DNA of 64,000 nucleotides from Peptoclostridium sp. (GCF_009881055.1 NZ_WXFG01000020.1:1-64000), one strand, 5' to 3'. Numbered from the stretch's first letter, positions 19,318-27,701 are shown. A program made the numbers and translations. Notes: generated by a model from the letters alone, not told the origin.

Positions 19318-19445
19318 CCCCTTTGCTGTTATCCTCCAGCACCATCGGAGGACTTGTGCGCGGCATTACTGTATTCAAGTCAGAAAGCTCGGCTGTTAAA
19401 GCAGTCGGGATGCTCCCTCCAAATCTTGATTTGGTGGGAGAGGTT
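19318..19445 (+). ncRNA. Putative omega RNA scaffold at the IS right end
   Basis: Non-coding stretch between the tnpB stop and the right end of the element, rich in stems (CCTCC...GGAGG near 19335-19354 and the 28-base hairpin at 19413-19440). In characterised IS605 elements the 3' end of tnpB plus this region is transcribed as the guide RNA scaffold, with the guide read from the flanking host DNA. The position fits; transcription is inferred and the 5' limit probably lies inside tnpB. Confidence 0.45.
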
Positions 19446-19450
19446 CACTT

Positions 19451-20590
19451 CTATCTGTTTTCGTTTTTTTCAAGTTCTTTCATGCACTCTATTGTAATTT
19501 CATCCTCAGGATCAAGCTCATATGATCTCAATATATGCTCGCGAGCGCTTTGCAAATCTCCAATGCTCAGATACGTCATGCCTATGTTGCATAGTATTTC
19601 CGGATTGTCTGGTCGCAATTCGAGTGCTTTTTTAAAATAGGAAAGCGACTCGTCCAACTCACCTTTCACAGCGCTGCAGAGTCCCAGCTCGACCATTGCG
19701 TCTGCATTTTGGGGATCCAGCTTTAATATGTCGCCAAAATACAGCTGCGCCTCGTCAACCTCCCCAAGCTGTCTGTAGGCAAGTCCCGCGAAAAACAGCA
19801 GCTTCCAGTCTCCTCCATGCTTGTTTACATGGGGCAGCAGCATTTCAAGGCCGCCCTGCGGATCTCCTTCAAGCACCATGTTTATGCCGTCTTGTATGTC
19901 GAATTTTTCGCCGCATACGCCAAGCAACTCTTCTATCTCACCTATAAACTCGTCTTCTATGCCGTTGTCTATGGCTTTTTGCCAAGTATCCTTAGCCCTG
20001 GCGTAGTCACCGGCCCTGAAATAATAAAAGCCAAGGTTGTAATAACCTTTTGCAAAATCGGGATACTCCTCAACGACCAGTTCAAACGCCTGCCTGGCTT
20101 CCTTTGAGTAGTCGGCCGCAGCCTTTACTTCACCTCTTTGGGCGCAATCCTTCGATATATCCTGGCAAACCAACGCATAGTTGTATATTCCATTTATGTT
20201 TTTTTCATCGAGCTCAAGCAGGGCCTTGAAATAAACCGCCGCAGCCTTTAGGTTTCCGGCATTTGCAAGGTTTACACCCTGCGTTTGTATGTAGCCTTTT
20301 ATGTCGGTACCAAGGGCTTCAAGCAGCTTCCTGTATTCTGCGTTGCTTGGAAACTGCGGGTCAATTCCGAGCATGTAGACAATTCCTTTTATTATTGAAG
20401 CGGCGCTTATGCCGTTTATTGCCTTGCCGTTTTTTATAAGCTCGGAAAGCTCGCTTGTAAGCACCGGCACGTCGAGCCCTTTAGCAGGCACATTATAGCC
20501 GCTCAGCAATAACTCCTCGCTCTTTTCTATTGTTATGAAAGAAATTTCTCTTGTCATTTCCATCAGGTATTTTTCTATTCTAGATTTCAT
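19451..20590 (-). CDS. Tetratricopeptide-repeat protein
   Basis: 379 residues with no signal peptide. An N-terminal region of about 110 residues without an obvious match is followed by at least five TPR units (for example AAVYFKALLELDEKNINGIYN, then units around GYYNLGFYYFRAGDYARA and YFKKALELRPDNPEILC). It is probably a protein-protein scaffold. I start at ATG 20590 (MKSRIEKY) with GGAGTG upstream, 13 bases after the radical SAM gene, so the two form an operon. The IS element sits immediately beyond its stop codon. Specific role unknown. Confidence 0.8.
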   Translation of the reverse strand: MKSRIEKYLMEMTREISFITIEKSEELLLSGYNVPAKGLDVPVLTSELSELIKNGKAINGISAASIIKGIVYMLGIDPQFPSNAEYRKLLEALGTDIKGYIQTQGVNLANAGNLKAAAVYFKALLELDEKNINGIYNYALVCQDISKDCAQRGEVKAAADYSKEARQAFELVVEEYPDFAKGYYNLGFYYFRAGDYARAKDTWQKAIDNGIEDEFIGEIEELLGVCGEKFDIQDGINMVLEGDPQGGLEMLLPHVNKHGGDWKLLFFAGLAYRQLGEVDEAQLYFGDILKLDPQNADAMVELGLCSAVKGELDESLSYFKKALELRPDNPEILCNIGMTYLSIGDLQSAREHILRSYELDPEDEITIECMKELEKNENR

Positions 20591-20603
20591 TTCCACACTC
20601 CAA

Positions 20604-22373
20604 TCAGTCCAAGTTGACAAAATATATTTCAGAGTCTTTGCCAGATTTCGCCTGAGGATATACAAACAAGGCAGCCTGGCGTTTTTTCAGCGCTATTGAA
20701 TTTTTAGCTTCAGTAAGGGCTTTAATGTCGCATTCAAACCGCTCAATGTGAACTCTTCGTGCAAAGCTCTTATGTTCACCGCGCACATATCCCGGAATCA
20801 GAGCCTCAAGCCTGTCTTCATCCCGCAGCAGTGCAAGGCTCCACTCCCTGAAATCCTCAGAGGTTTCTCCTGCCATGAAGTCTGGTATATGGGAAGTCTT
20901 GCCCAAGCACAGGTAGTCGTATCTGAGCATCTCCCTTATGACATCTAGCTGCTCAAAGCCCTTGCAGCTGCAAAATTCAAGCAGCAGCCTGTAGAAACAG
21001 TCCTTCGAGTGACCGATTTCATAATAGCCGCTGTAGTGCCAGTATTCTGCATACTCCTCGAAAAATTTAAAAGCGTCGTCTGCGTACAGGTTTTTTATGA
21101 TGTAACTGCAGGATTGGTTGAATTTATGGGAATTCCAATAGAGCTCAAGCAGCTCCTCAATCTCCTTTAGCCTAGCAAGCTGACCGAAGCTGATATAATT
21201 GTTCTGCAAAACCTCATATGGAGGGTTTGCCCTATATACATATCCGTGTTCGCTAAGCTTTGCTTCCCTGCTTATAGGGGCGCCCCTGAGCAGCTTCAAA
21301 AATCCAAGCTGCAGGTGGTCTGCTCCAAGGTCGAATACTCCGTTGAAGGACTCCCTGAAGCTTTCGAAACTTTCGTGCGGCAGCCCTGCTATTAGATCAA
21401 CATGCTGGTGCACCCTTCCAGCCCTTGCAATTTCAGTTACAACGCTCTTTATCCTTTCGAAATTCTGACCCCTGCCTATCTCCCTCAGCGTGTCGCTGTT
21501 GAGAGATTGTATTCCTATTTCTATCTGGAATAGCCCTTTCCTTGCAGTCTTGAATATGCCAAGCAGCTCCTCGTCTATTGTGTGCGCTGCCACTTCGAAG
21601 TGGAAATTCGTATGGCCGTTGTCGTTTTCCATCAGGAATCTTAGTATCTGCGCAGCCCTTTTTCCGTTTGAGTTGAATGTTCTATCTATGAACTTGACCT
21701 GCTTTATGCCTGCGTCGAGGAACACCTTGAGTTCTCTCTTCACCCTCCCGATGTCGAAATATCGGACACCTCTTTCTATTGAAGACATGCAATACTGACA
21801 GCTAAAAGGGCAGCCGCGCGAGCTTTCATAATATACTATCTTATCTTTGAATTCATCCATTCTGCCGCCTATATATGGGCTCCCTACTATGTCTAGCGAT
21901 TCCATGGGGCGCCTGGCGCTATTTTGCACAACCTCGCCCGACCTCCTGAAGGTCAGGCCTTCAATTCCAGACAAATCCAGGCCGCATTTTATGCGGAGCA
22001 GGAACTCGCGCAGGGTGAGTTCTCCCTCGCCCGAGACAATATAGTCAACGCAGCTGCATCCTTCCATGACCTGTCTGGGGTTGAAAGACACCTCCGGGCC
22101 CCCAAGCAGCACCTTGACTCCAGGAGCCACCTTTTTCAGATTTCCGACAATTTCCAGTGTAGCTTCTATGTTCCAAATGTAGCATGAAAAGCACACAATG
22201 TCCGCATTCCTGTCGAAAAGCCCCCGGAGTATCCTGTCCTTGTCCATGTTGATGGTATATTCGGCCATCTCAACTTCAATGCCTTCAAGTCCTCTGCAGA
22301 ATTCCTCAAGGTACCTTATAGCAAGGTTTGTGTGTATATATTTAGAGTTAAGCGAAGCTATGACCACTCTCAT
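20604..22373 (-). CDS. B12-binding radical SAM protein (DUF4080 type)
   Basis: 589 residues. The N-terminal cobalamin-binding-like Rossmann domain (about 1-140; ASLNSKYIHTNLAIRYL and VKVLLGGPEVSFNP) is followed by a radical SAM barrel with the cluster motif CPFSCQYC (190-197), GIQSLN and DLIAGLPHE. The C-terminal DUF4080 extension is about 200 residues. Members are common in Clostridia and their reaction is not established. It leads an operon with the TPR protein. AGGTGATAAC precedes the ATG, and a GC-rich hairpin (TTTGGC/GCCAAA, 22390-22410) lies in the leader. Confidence 0.88.
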   Translation of the reverse strand: MRVVIASLNSKYIHTNLAIRYLEEFCRGLEGIEVEMAEYTINMDKDRILRGLFDRNADIVCFSCYIWNIEATLEIVGNLKKVAPGVKVLLGGPEVSFNPRQVMEGCSCVDYIVSGEGELTLREFLLRIKCGLDLSGIEGLTFRRSGEVVQNSARRPMESLDIVGSPYIGGRMDEFKDKIVYYESSRGCPFSCQYCMSSIERGVRYFDIGRVKRELKVFLDAGIKQVKFIDRTFNSNGKRAAQILRFLMENDNGHTNFHFEVAAHTIDEELLGIFKTARKGLFQIEIGIQSLNSDTLREIGRGQNFERIKSVVTEIARAGRVHQHVDLIAGLPHESFESFRESFNGVFDLGADHLQLGFLKLLRGAPISREAKLSEHGYVYRANPPYEVLQNNYISFGQLARLKEIEELLELYWNSHKFNQSCSYIIKNLYADDAFKFFEEYAEYWHYSGYYEIGHSKDCFYRLLLEFCSCKGFEQLDVIREMLRYDYLCLGKTSHIPDFMAGETSEDFREWSLALLRDEDRLEALIPGYVRGEHKSFARRVHIERFECDIKALTEAKNSIALKKRQAALFVYPQAKSGKDSEIYFVNLD

Positions 22374-22654
22374 TAGTTATCACCTCTGGTTTGGCTCTTT
22401 CGGGCCAAACTTTTTAATTCTTGGCACTTTCAGCCACAGTATATATTAACACAAAAAAAAAATCATATCCATATTATTCCGCACCGACTGCAAATCAACG
22501 CCTAGCTGTAAACGGAGCGTCCCCACGCCCTTATCGCCGTCACAAAAATCCAGAATTTAATTCTTTTTAACTTGCGGTTTTATTTATATTGTCATAAAAT
22601 ATTAGATGTAGGCAATTTTAATCCAGACAACTATCGAGAAAAGAGGGTGGTAAG

Positions 22655-23248
22655 TTGCTAGCACAGACACACAGCGTGATATCAGCTCACATGAGCGAAA
22701 ACATAGAAAACAGGCTTGGAATATCGCTTAACAAAAAGCTTCTTTCGCTTGGGAACATGATGCCCGACCTATGGCCTTCACTGGCTGTCAAGAAGCATTA
22801 CAAGGAGCAGAGCTTTGATTTTGTTATAGACCAGATAGAAAAACTCATAGCCGGCGGCCTCTACGAAAATCAGCTTTCAATAGATGCTTTTTCGCTCAGG
22901 CTAGGCATAGTGAGCCATTTTCTTTCAGACTTTTTCTGCCTTCCTCACCATAACAGGGAGTATTTCCATGACAAGCTTCGCGAGCATCTCTCATACGAGA
23001 ACAAGCTCCATGAGCAATTCAAGAGTTTTTCAGGCATAAAGAGCGTTAACACGCCTTACATCCAAAATGCCGAAAGACAAAACATAGTGAAATTCATAGA
23101 AGAGCTACATCTTGAATATAAGAATAGCAAATCAGGATACATAACCGACATATACGGCTCAATAAATGTATCTTCCGCAGTAGGAATACTAGTTGTCGAG
23201 AACTCACTAGTAACATCAGATGCACTCCAGAAGGCCGCATCATTTTAA
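22655..23248 (+). CDS. Zinc-dependent phospholipase C-like (ZnDPC) family protein
   Basis: 197 residues. Metal-ligand-like positions are scattered as in the ZnDPC/S1-P1 nuclease fold: THSVISAHM at the N-terminus, GNMMPDLWPS with Asp, LGIVSHFLSDFFCLPHH and later His/Glu. There is no signal peptide, unlike secreted phospholipase C, so this is the cytoplasmic clostridial group of unknown substrate. The start is TTG at 22655 with AGAGGGTGG upstream. Stand-alone rightward gene with a strong terminator at 23261. Confidence 0.75.
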   Translation: MLAQTHSVISAHMSENIENRLGISLNKKLLSLGNMMPDLWPSLAVKKHYKEQSFDFVIDQIEKLIAGGLYENQLSIDAFSLRLGIVSHFLSDFFCLPHHNREYFHDKLREHLSYENKLHEQFKSFSGIKSVNTPYIQNAERQNIVKFIEELHLEYKNSKSGYITDIYGSINVSSAVGILVVENSLVTSDALQKAASF

Positions 23249-23260
23249 TTTGAATACAGC

Positions 23261-23292
23261 AAAGGCTGCTGAGCTATCAGCAGCCTTTTTTT
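23261..23292 (+). terminator. Rho-independent terminator after the ZnDPC gene
   Basis: AAAGGCTGCTGA and TCAGCAGCCTTT form a 12-bp stem with loop GCTA followed by a T run. It lies between convergent genes and may serve both. Confidence 0.85.
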
Positions 23293-23305
23293 ATTACACG
23301 CTTAC

Positions 23306-23689
23306 CTATTCTTTTTTCGAATCTTCATCTATAACGCTGCTTTTACCGCTGAAAAAGGCTCCCTTTTCTATTGACATGCTCCTGTACTCTATGTCGCCTT
23401 CAACCCTTGCAGTATCGCCTATTATTAGATTTCCATCGACTCTTATGCTGCCTCGCACCTCGCCTTTAATGAACGCCCCCGTACTCTTTATGTCGCCTCT
23501 TATTATTGAATTTTCCTCTGTTATGACGCTTCGCTCGGTTGTAACGTCTCCATACACCTCTCCTGCCACAGTGATATCACAGTTTCCCGAGATATTGCCC
23601 ACTATTCTGCAATCCTTTGATATTATTGTCGTGTTGCCCATGCTTATTATCTTTTGGTACCCCAGCTTAACCTTGTCATTTTTTATCAT
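23306..23689 (-). CDS. Bactofilin (polymer-forming cytoskeletal protein)
   Basis: 127 residues. The core right-handed beta-helix (about 15-110) shows the repeating short strands of bactofilins: ISKDCRIVGNISGNCDITVAG, then VYGDVTTERS, IIRGDIKSTGAF, IKGEVRGSIRVDG, LIIGD and VEGDIEYRSMSIE. Bactofilins self-assemble without nucleotide and often position cell-wall enzymes. Here a membrane coiled-coil protein (23781, divergent) and a GH73-like glucosaminidase (24151) are next to it, which supports a role in cell shape or wall remodelling. The start is the ATG at 23689 with GGGGGT upstream. Confidence 0.9.
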   Translation of the reverse strand: MIKNDKVKLGYQKIISMGNTTIISKDCRIVGNISGNCDITVAGEVYGDVTTERSVITEENSIIRGDIKSTGAFIKGEVRGSIRVDGNLIIGDTARVEGDIEYRSMSIEKGAFFSGKSSVIDEDSKKE

Positions 23690-23780
23690 GTTCCAGACCC
23701 CCGATAATTTTCTATTTGATTAAAAAGCGTCTTCTGTGGCTAAATATTAACTAATCAGTATTTTTGAAGAGGTGAACCTA

Positions 23781-24149
23781 ATGAAGCGAATAAAGGACAG
23801 AATCGTAAGCGAAAAAATCACAATACATTTCTACTCTATAAGCGGCCGGCCCAGAAGCCTCCAGGTAAATCAGCTTGCCGGATTTCTCGCGCTCTCACTG
23901 CTGATATCCCTGCTCTTGGCAAGCTCTCTGCTCTATGTACAGGCAAGCTCAAGATATTTCGCAATCAGAGATAGCAATAGGGCTCTGCTGCAAAAATGCG
24001 AGAAGCTCGAAGCAAGAAACAAAACACTCGAAGCCCAGCTGGATTCGCTCTCTACCGAGCTGAGCTCGGCCCAAAGCGAACTGGAGAAGGTTATTGAGTA
24101 TAAGAATCAGCTTGAAAAGAGCCAGTTCATAAAAAATATTAACAGATAG
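23781..24149 (+). CDS. Membrane-anchored coiled-coil protein next to bactofilin
   Basis: 122 residues: a basic N-terminus, one membrane segment (about 31-54, LAGFLALSLLISLLLASSLLYV), then a coiled coil to the end (LLQKCEKLEARNKTLEAQLDSL and so on). This is the layout of the N-terminal half of the M23 peptidases that usually accompany bactofilins (for example FSISGRPRSLQV-like cytosolic tip), but the LytM domain is absent. The ATG at 23781 is chosen because GAAGAGGTG lies 6 bases before it; a GTG 9 bases upstream falls inside that site. The outside coiled coil could tether the neighbouring hydrolase. Confidence 0.7.
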   Translation: MKRIKDRIVSEKITIHFYSISGRPRSLQVNQLAGFLALSLLISLLLASSLLYVQASSRYFAIRDSNRALLQKCEKLEARNKTLEAQLDSLSTELSSAQSELEKVIEYKNQLEKSQFIKNINR

Positions 24150-24150
24150 G

Positions 24151-24906
24151 CTATCTGCCTCCCTCAATAAGCACGGCATTCTTTTGCATAAGCGAAGCTA
24201 TAGCTGTAGACCAGTTCTTGTCAGATGCATACTTTGCTCCTATATCCTCAACGCTTAAAGCCCCTTTTGAGAAATAACCAGTTCTTATCAGGCTGGCGAA
24301 TTTCATTATGCTTTCCTGCTTTGATGCAAATCTTTTTGCACTTCTGTAAGGAGTCGCATCGTACGCCCCTATCCCAAAAAGGTTGTTTTTCATCTTTGAA
24401 ATCCTTGATTTTCCGAATTGCGACTCATGCTGCGCCACTGAAATTATGAAAAGCGCATTAACTCCATGAAGGTGCTCTGCCGCTATCACATATTCACCCA
24501 GGCCCTCAAGCGAAGTGCCAACTGTCAGCTTGTCAATGTCGCTCTTAGTATATCCGCTGATTTGAGAAAGATCCAGTCTAAGATACTGGCTGCTAGTCAT
24601 GGCGGTCTTGGGCTTTTCCTGCGCCTTGGCGCTTTCTTGCAAGGCTGCACTCGCCGCCACGCTCGCTATATTCTCCAGATCCGCCTTAAGCCATACTGCC
24701 TTCTTGGAAAACTCCGAAATATCAGCGCTAAGCTGATATGCTTTTTCATATTCGAAGTCCGAACTGTTGTCATATGTTTCATTCAAGGTTTGCATGCTCG
24801 CCATTCCAAGCTTTTTTTCATAAAGTCCGCTTATTATATCTGCAATTGACGTGACAGCAAACAAACTAAACACTGCCGCTATTATATATATTGCGCCCTT
24901 GACCAT
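24151..24906 (-). CDS. Membrane-anchored glucosaminidase-domain (GH73-like) protein
   Basis: 251 residues. The N-terminal hydrophobic anchor is at about 4-25. A spacer follows, then a C-terminal GH73/FlgJ-like domain (about 125-245) with LEGLGEYVIAAEHLHGVN, the catalytic-type Glu in FIISVAQHESQFGKSR, NNLFGIGAYD and the terminal YASDKNWSTAIASLM repeat. It would cleave the glycan chain of peptidoglycan. AAAGGGGTGATAAC precedes the ATG. It converges on the coiled-coil gene with a one-base gap; with the bactofilin the three form a probable wall-remodelling cluster. Confidence 0.82.
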   Translation of the reverse strand: MVKGAIYIIAAVFSLFAVTSIADIISGLYEKKLGMASMQTLNETYDNSSDFEYEKAYQLSADISEFSKKAVWLKADLENIASVAASAALQESAKAQEKPKTAMTSSQYLRLDLSQISGYTKSDIDKLTVGTSLEGLGEYVIAAEHLHGVNALFIISVAQHESQFGKSRISKMKNNLFGIGAYDATPYRSAKRFASKQESIMKFASLIRTGYFSKGALSVEDIGAKYASDKNWSTAIASLMQKNAVLIEGGR

Positions 24907-25001
24907 GTTATCACCCCTTTACATGCTCATGGCAGAACACCAAAATATCTTCTTGTTTATATACCCAAAAGCAAATGCGTTTCCTCTGTTTTCTTTTGCT
25001 A

Positions 25002-25030
25002 TTTACAAAATAAACCTAAATGCTTATAAT
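25002..25030 (+). promoter_or_regulatory. Promoter of tRNA-Pro
   Basis: TTTACA (25002-25007) and TATAAT (25025-25030) with a 17-base spacer, 25 bases before the mature tRNA. Confidence 0.7.
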
Positions 25031-25055
25031 ATGTATATGAATTCAAACTAACTAT

Positions 25056-25131
<76 letters not shown>

Positions 25132-25140
25132 GTAAAATCA

Positions 25141-25180
25141 ACGGCATCAGAGATCATATTGTGATTTCTGATGCCGTTTT
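25141..25180 (+). terminator. Terminator of the tRNA-Pro transcript
   Basis: ACGGCATCAGA and TCTGATGCCGT form an 11-bp perfect stem followed by TTTT. Confidence 0.85.
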
Positions 25181-25212
25181 GTATTATCTGACTACAATTT
25201 TACTGCAACCCG

Positions 25213-25274
25213 AAAAAGCCAAGGGGACGGTTCTTGTAGCTCGTTTGCCACAAGAACCGTCCCCTTGGCTTTTT
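25213..25274. repeat. Perfect 25-bp palindrome with 12-base loop (REP-like element)
   Basis: The left arm 25213-25237 starts AAAAAGCCAAGGGG and ends GGTTCTTGT; the right arm 25250-25274 is its exact complement. The loop is AGCTCGTTTGCC. Short elements built around AGAACCGTCCCC recur in many clostridial genomes; that is recalled, not tested here. Only this copy is in the window. The right arm ends in a T run, so it could also terminate transcription. Confidence 0.75.
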
Positions 25275-25424
25275 TACTATATCGATATTTTATATCCGCC
25301 GTTAAATTCATTTATTATTTCAATTAGACTGATTGCCTTGTTATGTCTACAATTTATTGTGACGAATAGCATTCATAGCATTTGCACAACTATATTTTAA
25401 AATATGATGGAGGTTTTAATTAAA

Positions 25425-26567
25425 GTGGATATAATGGAGAAAATTCAGGAATTCAGCGATGCAAGGCGGGACGGTTTTTTGAAAATCAAGGAGCTCAAGG
25501 ATAATGGAAGGAAGGTTGTGGGTGTATACTGCGGCTTTGCTCCGTGGGAGCTTATTGCGGCTTCTGGTGCTGTTTCTGCATGGCTTTGCGGCATGCATGA
25601 AGAGACTATCCCCGACGGTGAAAAACACCTTCCTAGAAACATATGCCCTCTCATAAAATCAAGCTACGGCTTTGCAGTTACTGACAAGTGCCCTTACTTT
25701 TACTTTTCCGACATGCTGATAGGTGAAACTACCTGCGACGGCAAAAAGAAGATGTATGAGCTGCTCGGCGATATAAAGCCAATCCATGTAGTTTACATAC
25801 CGCAGACACCTGAAGGAGAAGACGCCCGCAGCCTGTATAAAAGCGAGCTGTTGAGACTTAAAGACGCTCTTGAAAGGAATCTTGACGTTAAAATAACTGC
25901 AGAAGACATAAGAAGAACCATAAGAATTAGAAACGAGGAGAGAAAAGCAAAAAGAGAATTCTACGAGCTTGGAAAACTGTGCCCCCCTCCCATCTGGGGT
26001 TTTGACATGAGACGGGTTCTCCAGGGAACTCTCTACATAGCAGACAAGGACGTTGAAATCCAAAATATAAGAGAACTGACAAAGCGAATAAAGGAAAAAT
26101 ACTATGCAAGCGGCAGCAGCGTGCCGAATGATGCCAAGAGAATACTAGTTACAGGCTCTCCACTAGGAGATTCTACCGAAAAGGTCATAAAGCTGATTGA
26201 AGAAAACGGCGGGGTCGTCGTATGTTTTGAAAACTGCTCTTCCGCAAAGGATATTGACGATCTTGTGAGCGAAAACAAAGACCCTATTGATGCACTTGCA
26301 GAAAGATACCTGACTTCAGGCTGTGCCTGCATGAGCCCCAACAGGCACAGGCAGAGTATGATATCTCAATACATTGACGAGTACAAAATAGATGGTGTTG
26401 TTGATGTCATTCTTCAATCCTGCCATACCTACAATGTAGAAACAGCCGTAATAAGAAAGGTCGCCCAGAACAAGGATACTCCTTATATGGCAATTGAAAC
26501 CGACTATTCGCAGTCTGACATTGGACAACTTTCAACAAGAATTGAAGCTTTCATCGAAATGCTTTAA
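25425..26567 (+). CDS. 2-hydroxyacyl-CoA dehydratase-like / double-cubane cluster protein (HgdB/BcrC family)
   Basis: About 380 residues. Conserved Cys positions typical of the HgdB/BadD/BcrC family are present: YCGFAPWEL, NICPLIKSSYGF, TDKCPYFYF, the signature IGETTCDGKKKMYE, GCACMSP and QSCHTYN. Members hold a [4Fe4S] or double-cubane [8Fe9S] cluster for hard reductions driven by an ATP-dependent activator. No HgdC/BadF-type activator lies in the window. The start is uncertain: GGAGG lies 11 bases before a GTG (25425), while the ATG at 25434 (MEKIQEF) is 20 bases away. It is expressed alone after the tRNA and the palindrome. Confidence 0.82.
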   Translation: MDIMEKIQEFSDARRDGFLKIKELKDNGRKVVGVYCGFAPWELIAASGAVSAWLCGMHEETIPDGEKHLPRNICPLIKSSYGFAVTDKCPYFYFSDMLIGETTCDGKKKMYELLGDIKPIHVVYIPQTPEGEDARSLYKSELLRLKDALERNLDVKITAEDIRRTIRIRNEERKAKREFYELGKLCPPPIWGFDMRRVLQGTLYIADKDVEIQNIRELTKRIKEKYYASGSSVPNDAKRILVTGSPLGDSTEKVIKLIEENGGVVVCFENCSSAKDIDDLVSENKDPIDALAERYLTSGCACMSPNRHRQSMISQYIDEYKIDGVVDVILQSCHTYNVETAVIRKVAQNKDTPYMAIETDYSQSDIGQLSTRIEAFIEML

Positions 26568-26678
26568 AAAAAATTATATATCACAGATTTATTACTTTTT
26601 ATTGGTATAATTAAAGGAGATGTTTATACTATGATAGTATAATAATTGCATGTTTACAAAACAACAGGAGGGATTAGT

Positions 26679-27701
26679 ATGTTCAAAAAGAAAAAAATGG
26701 TAGTTGCATTTGTTGTAATGCTTAGTATCCTGATACTGCCGGCAGCTCAGTATTCCCACGCCTCTGTACTGAAAAAGACAGTGGATGCGTGGTATCGTGA
26801 CATTAAGATAGTGGCAAATGGCACGCAGGTACAAATGCCGCTTGAACCTTTCATAATGAACGACAGTACATACGTTCCAGTCAGAGCTATTTCTGAAATT
26901 CTAGGCAAGAATGTAGCTTGGGACGGTGCCACTTCATCGATCACTATTACTGATAAGCCCGGTTCAAATGTTGCGGTTCTGAATAATACGATACTGCAGC
27001 AAAATGCTGAAATTAACAGACTTAAAGCTGAAATTGCGGATTTGAAGAAGCAGCTTGATGACGCTGAATCATCAAAAGACGATTTGAACGACCTTGAAGA
27101 TGAGCTTAATGATGACTATTCCGATTTCGAGGATATAGAATTCGACATAAGCCTTGACGGCGACGAGGACGACATACTGGTTGAAATCACTTTTGCTGGA
27201 GACGACTACTTGGATGCATGGGATGCCCTTTCAAACTCAGATATAAACGGATATCTTCAGGACATAGTAGATGACATACTTGATAACTTCGAAGACGCTG
27301 ACATTGAAGGTTCTATCGAAGACACAGACAACGACGATGTCCTGGTTGAATTCACTGTTGACTCAGGCGGCGATGTGTCGACTGATGGCGCAGATTTGTC
27401 AGATTTAGAAGACCAGCTTAATGATGACTATTCAGATTTCGAAAATATCGAATTCGACATAAACCTTGATGGCGATGAAGACGACATATTGGTTGATATA
27501 ACATTTGCGGGAGACGATTACCTCGATGAATGGGATAAACTTACTAATTCCGACATAAACGGATATCTTCAGGACATAGTAGATGACATACTTGATGACT
27601 TCGAAGACGCTGATATAGAAGGTACTATCGAGGACACAGACAACGGCGATGTCCTGGTTGAATTCACTGTTGACTCAGGTGGCGATGTATCAATCGATTA
27701 A
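26679..27701 (+). CDS. Secreted, highly acidic stalk-domain protein with duplicated Asp-rich repeats
   Basis: 340 residues. The signal peptide is FKKKKMVVAFVVMLSILILP...SHA (cleavage near residue 29). A copper-amine-oxidase-like stalk domain follows (about 35-95, KIVANGTQVQMPLEPF, VPVRAISEILGKNVAWD), then a coiled coil (about 100-135, INRLKAEIADLKKQLDDAE). The rest is two 104-residue tandem copies rich in Asp and Glu (LDGDEDDILVE, AGDDYLDAWDAL, DIVDDILDNFEDADIEG). The acidic clusters suggest calcium or other cation binding outside the cell; this is inference. GGAGGGATTAGT precedes the ATG. A terminator follows at 27801. Confidence 0.8.
   Translation: MFKKKKMVVAFVVMLSILILPAAQYSHASVLKKTVDAWYRDIKIVANGTQVQMPLEPFIMNDSTYVPVRAISEILGKNVAWDGATSSITITDKPGSNVAVLNNTILQQNAEINRLKAEIADLKKQLDDAESSKDDLNDLEDELNDDYSDFEDIEFDISLDGDEDDILVEITFAGDDYLDAWDALSNSDINGYLQDIVDDILDNFEDADIEGSIEDTDNDDVLVEFTVDSGGDVSTDGADLSDLEDQLNDDYSDFENIEFDINLDGDEDDILVDITFAGDDYLDEWDKLTNSDINGYLQDIVDDILDDFEDADIEGTIEDTDNGDVLVEFTVDSGGDVSID
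27081..27701 (+). repeat. Tandem duplication of 312 bp (104 codons) inside the acidic protein gene
   Basis: Copy 1 spans 27081-27392 and copy 2 27393-27701. Long runs are near-identical at the DNA level (for example the block starting ATAAACGGATATCTTC at 27244 and 27556, and GATGTCCTGGTTGAATTC at 27336 and 27648), while other parts differ mainly by conservative or synonymous changes. This points to a fairly recent in-frame duplication. Confidence 0.9.

Larger units (their letters stand above)
17405..19445. mobile_element. IS200/IS605-family insertion sequence with divergent tnpA and tnpB
   Basis: About 2.0 kb. It contains a Y1 HUH transposase gene (leftward) and a TnpB gene (rightward), as in IS605-type elements. 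The left end has an imperfect palindrome at 17409-17457 (CGGGC...GCCCG outside CCCCGTCTA...TAGGCGGGG). The right end has a hairpin at 19413-19440 (CTCCCTCCAAAT/ATTTGGTGGGAG, one mismatch). Such subterminal stems replace terminal inverted repeats in this family, and no target duplication is expected. Exact cleavage positions are not determined. It sits between the glycogen operon and the TPR gene, within about 10 bases of the latter's stop codon. Confidence 0.85.

Noticed and set aside
27081..27701. Internal repeat as an assembly duplication
   Set aside because: The two copies differ at many positions with both synonymous and amino acid changes, so they are genuine diverged copies.
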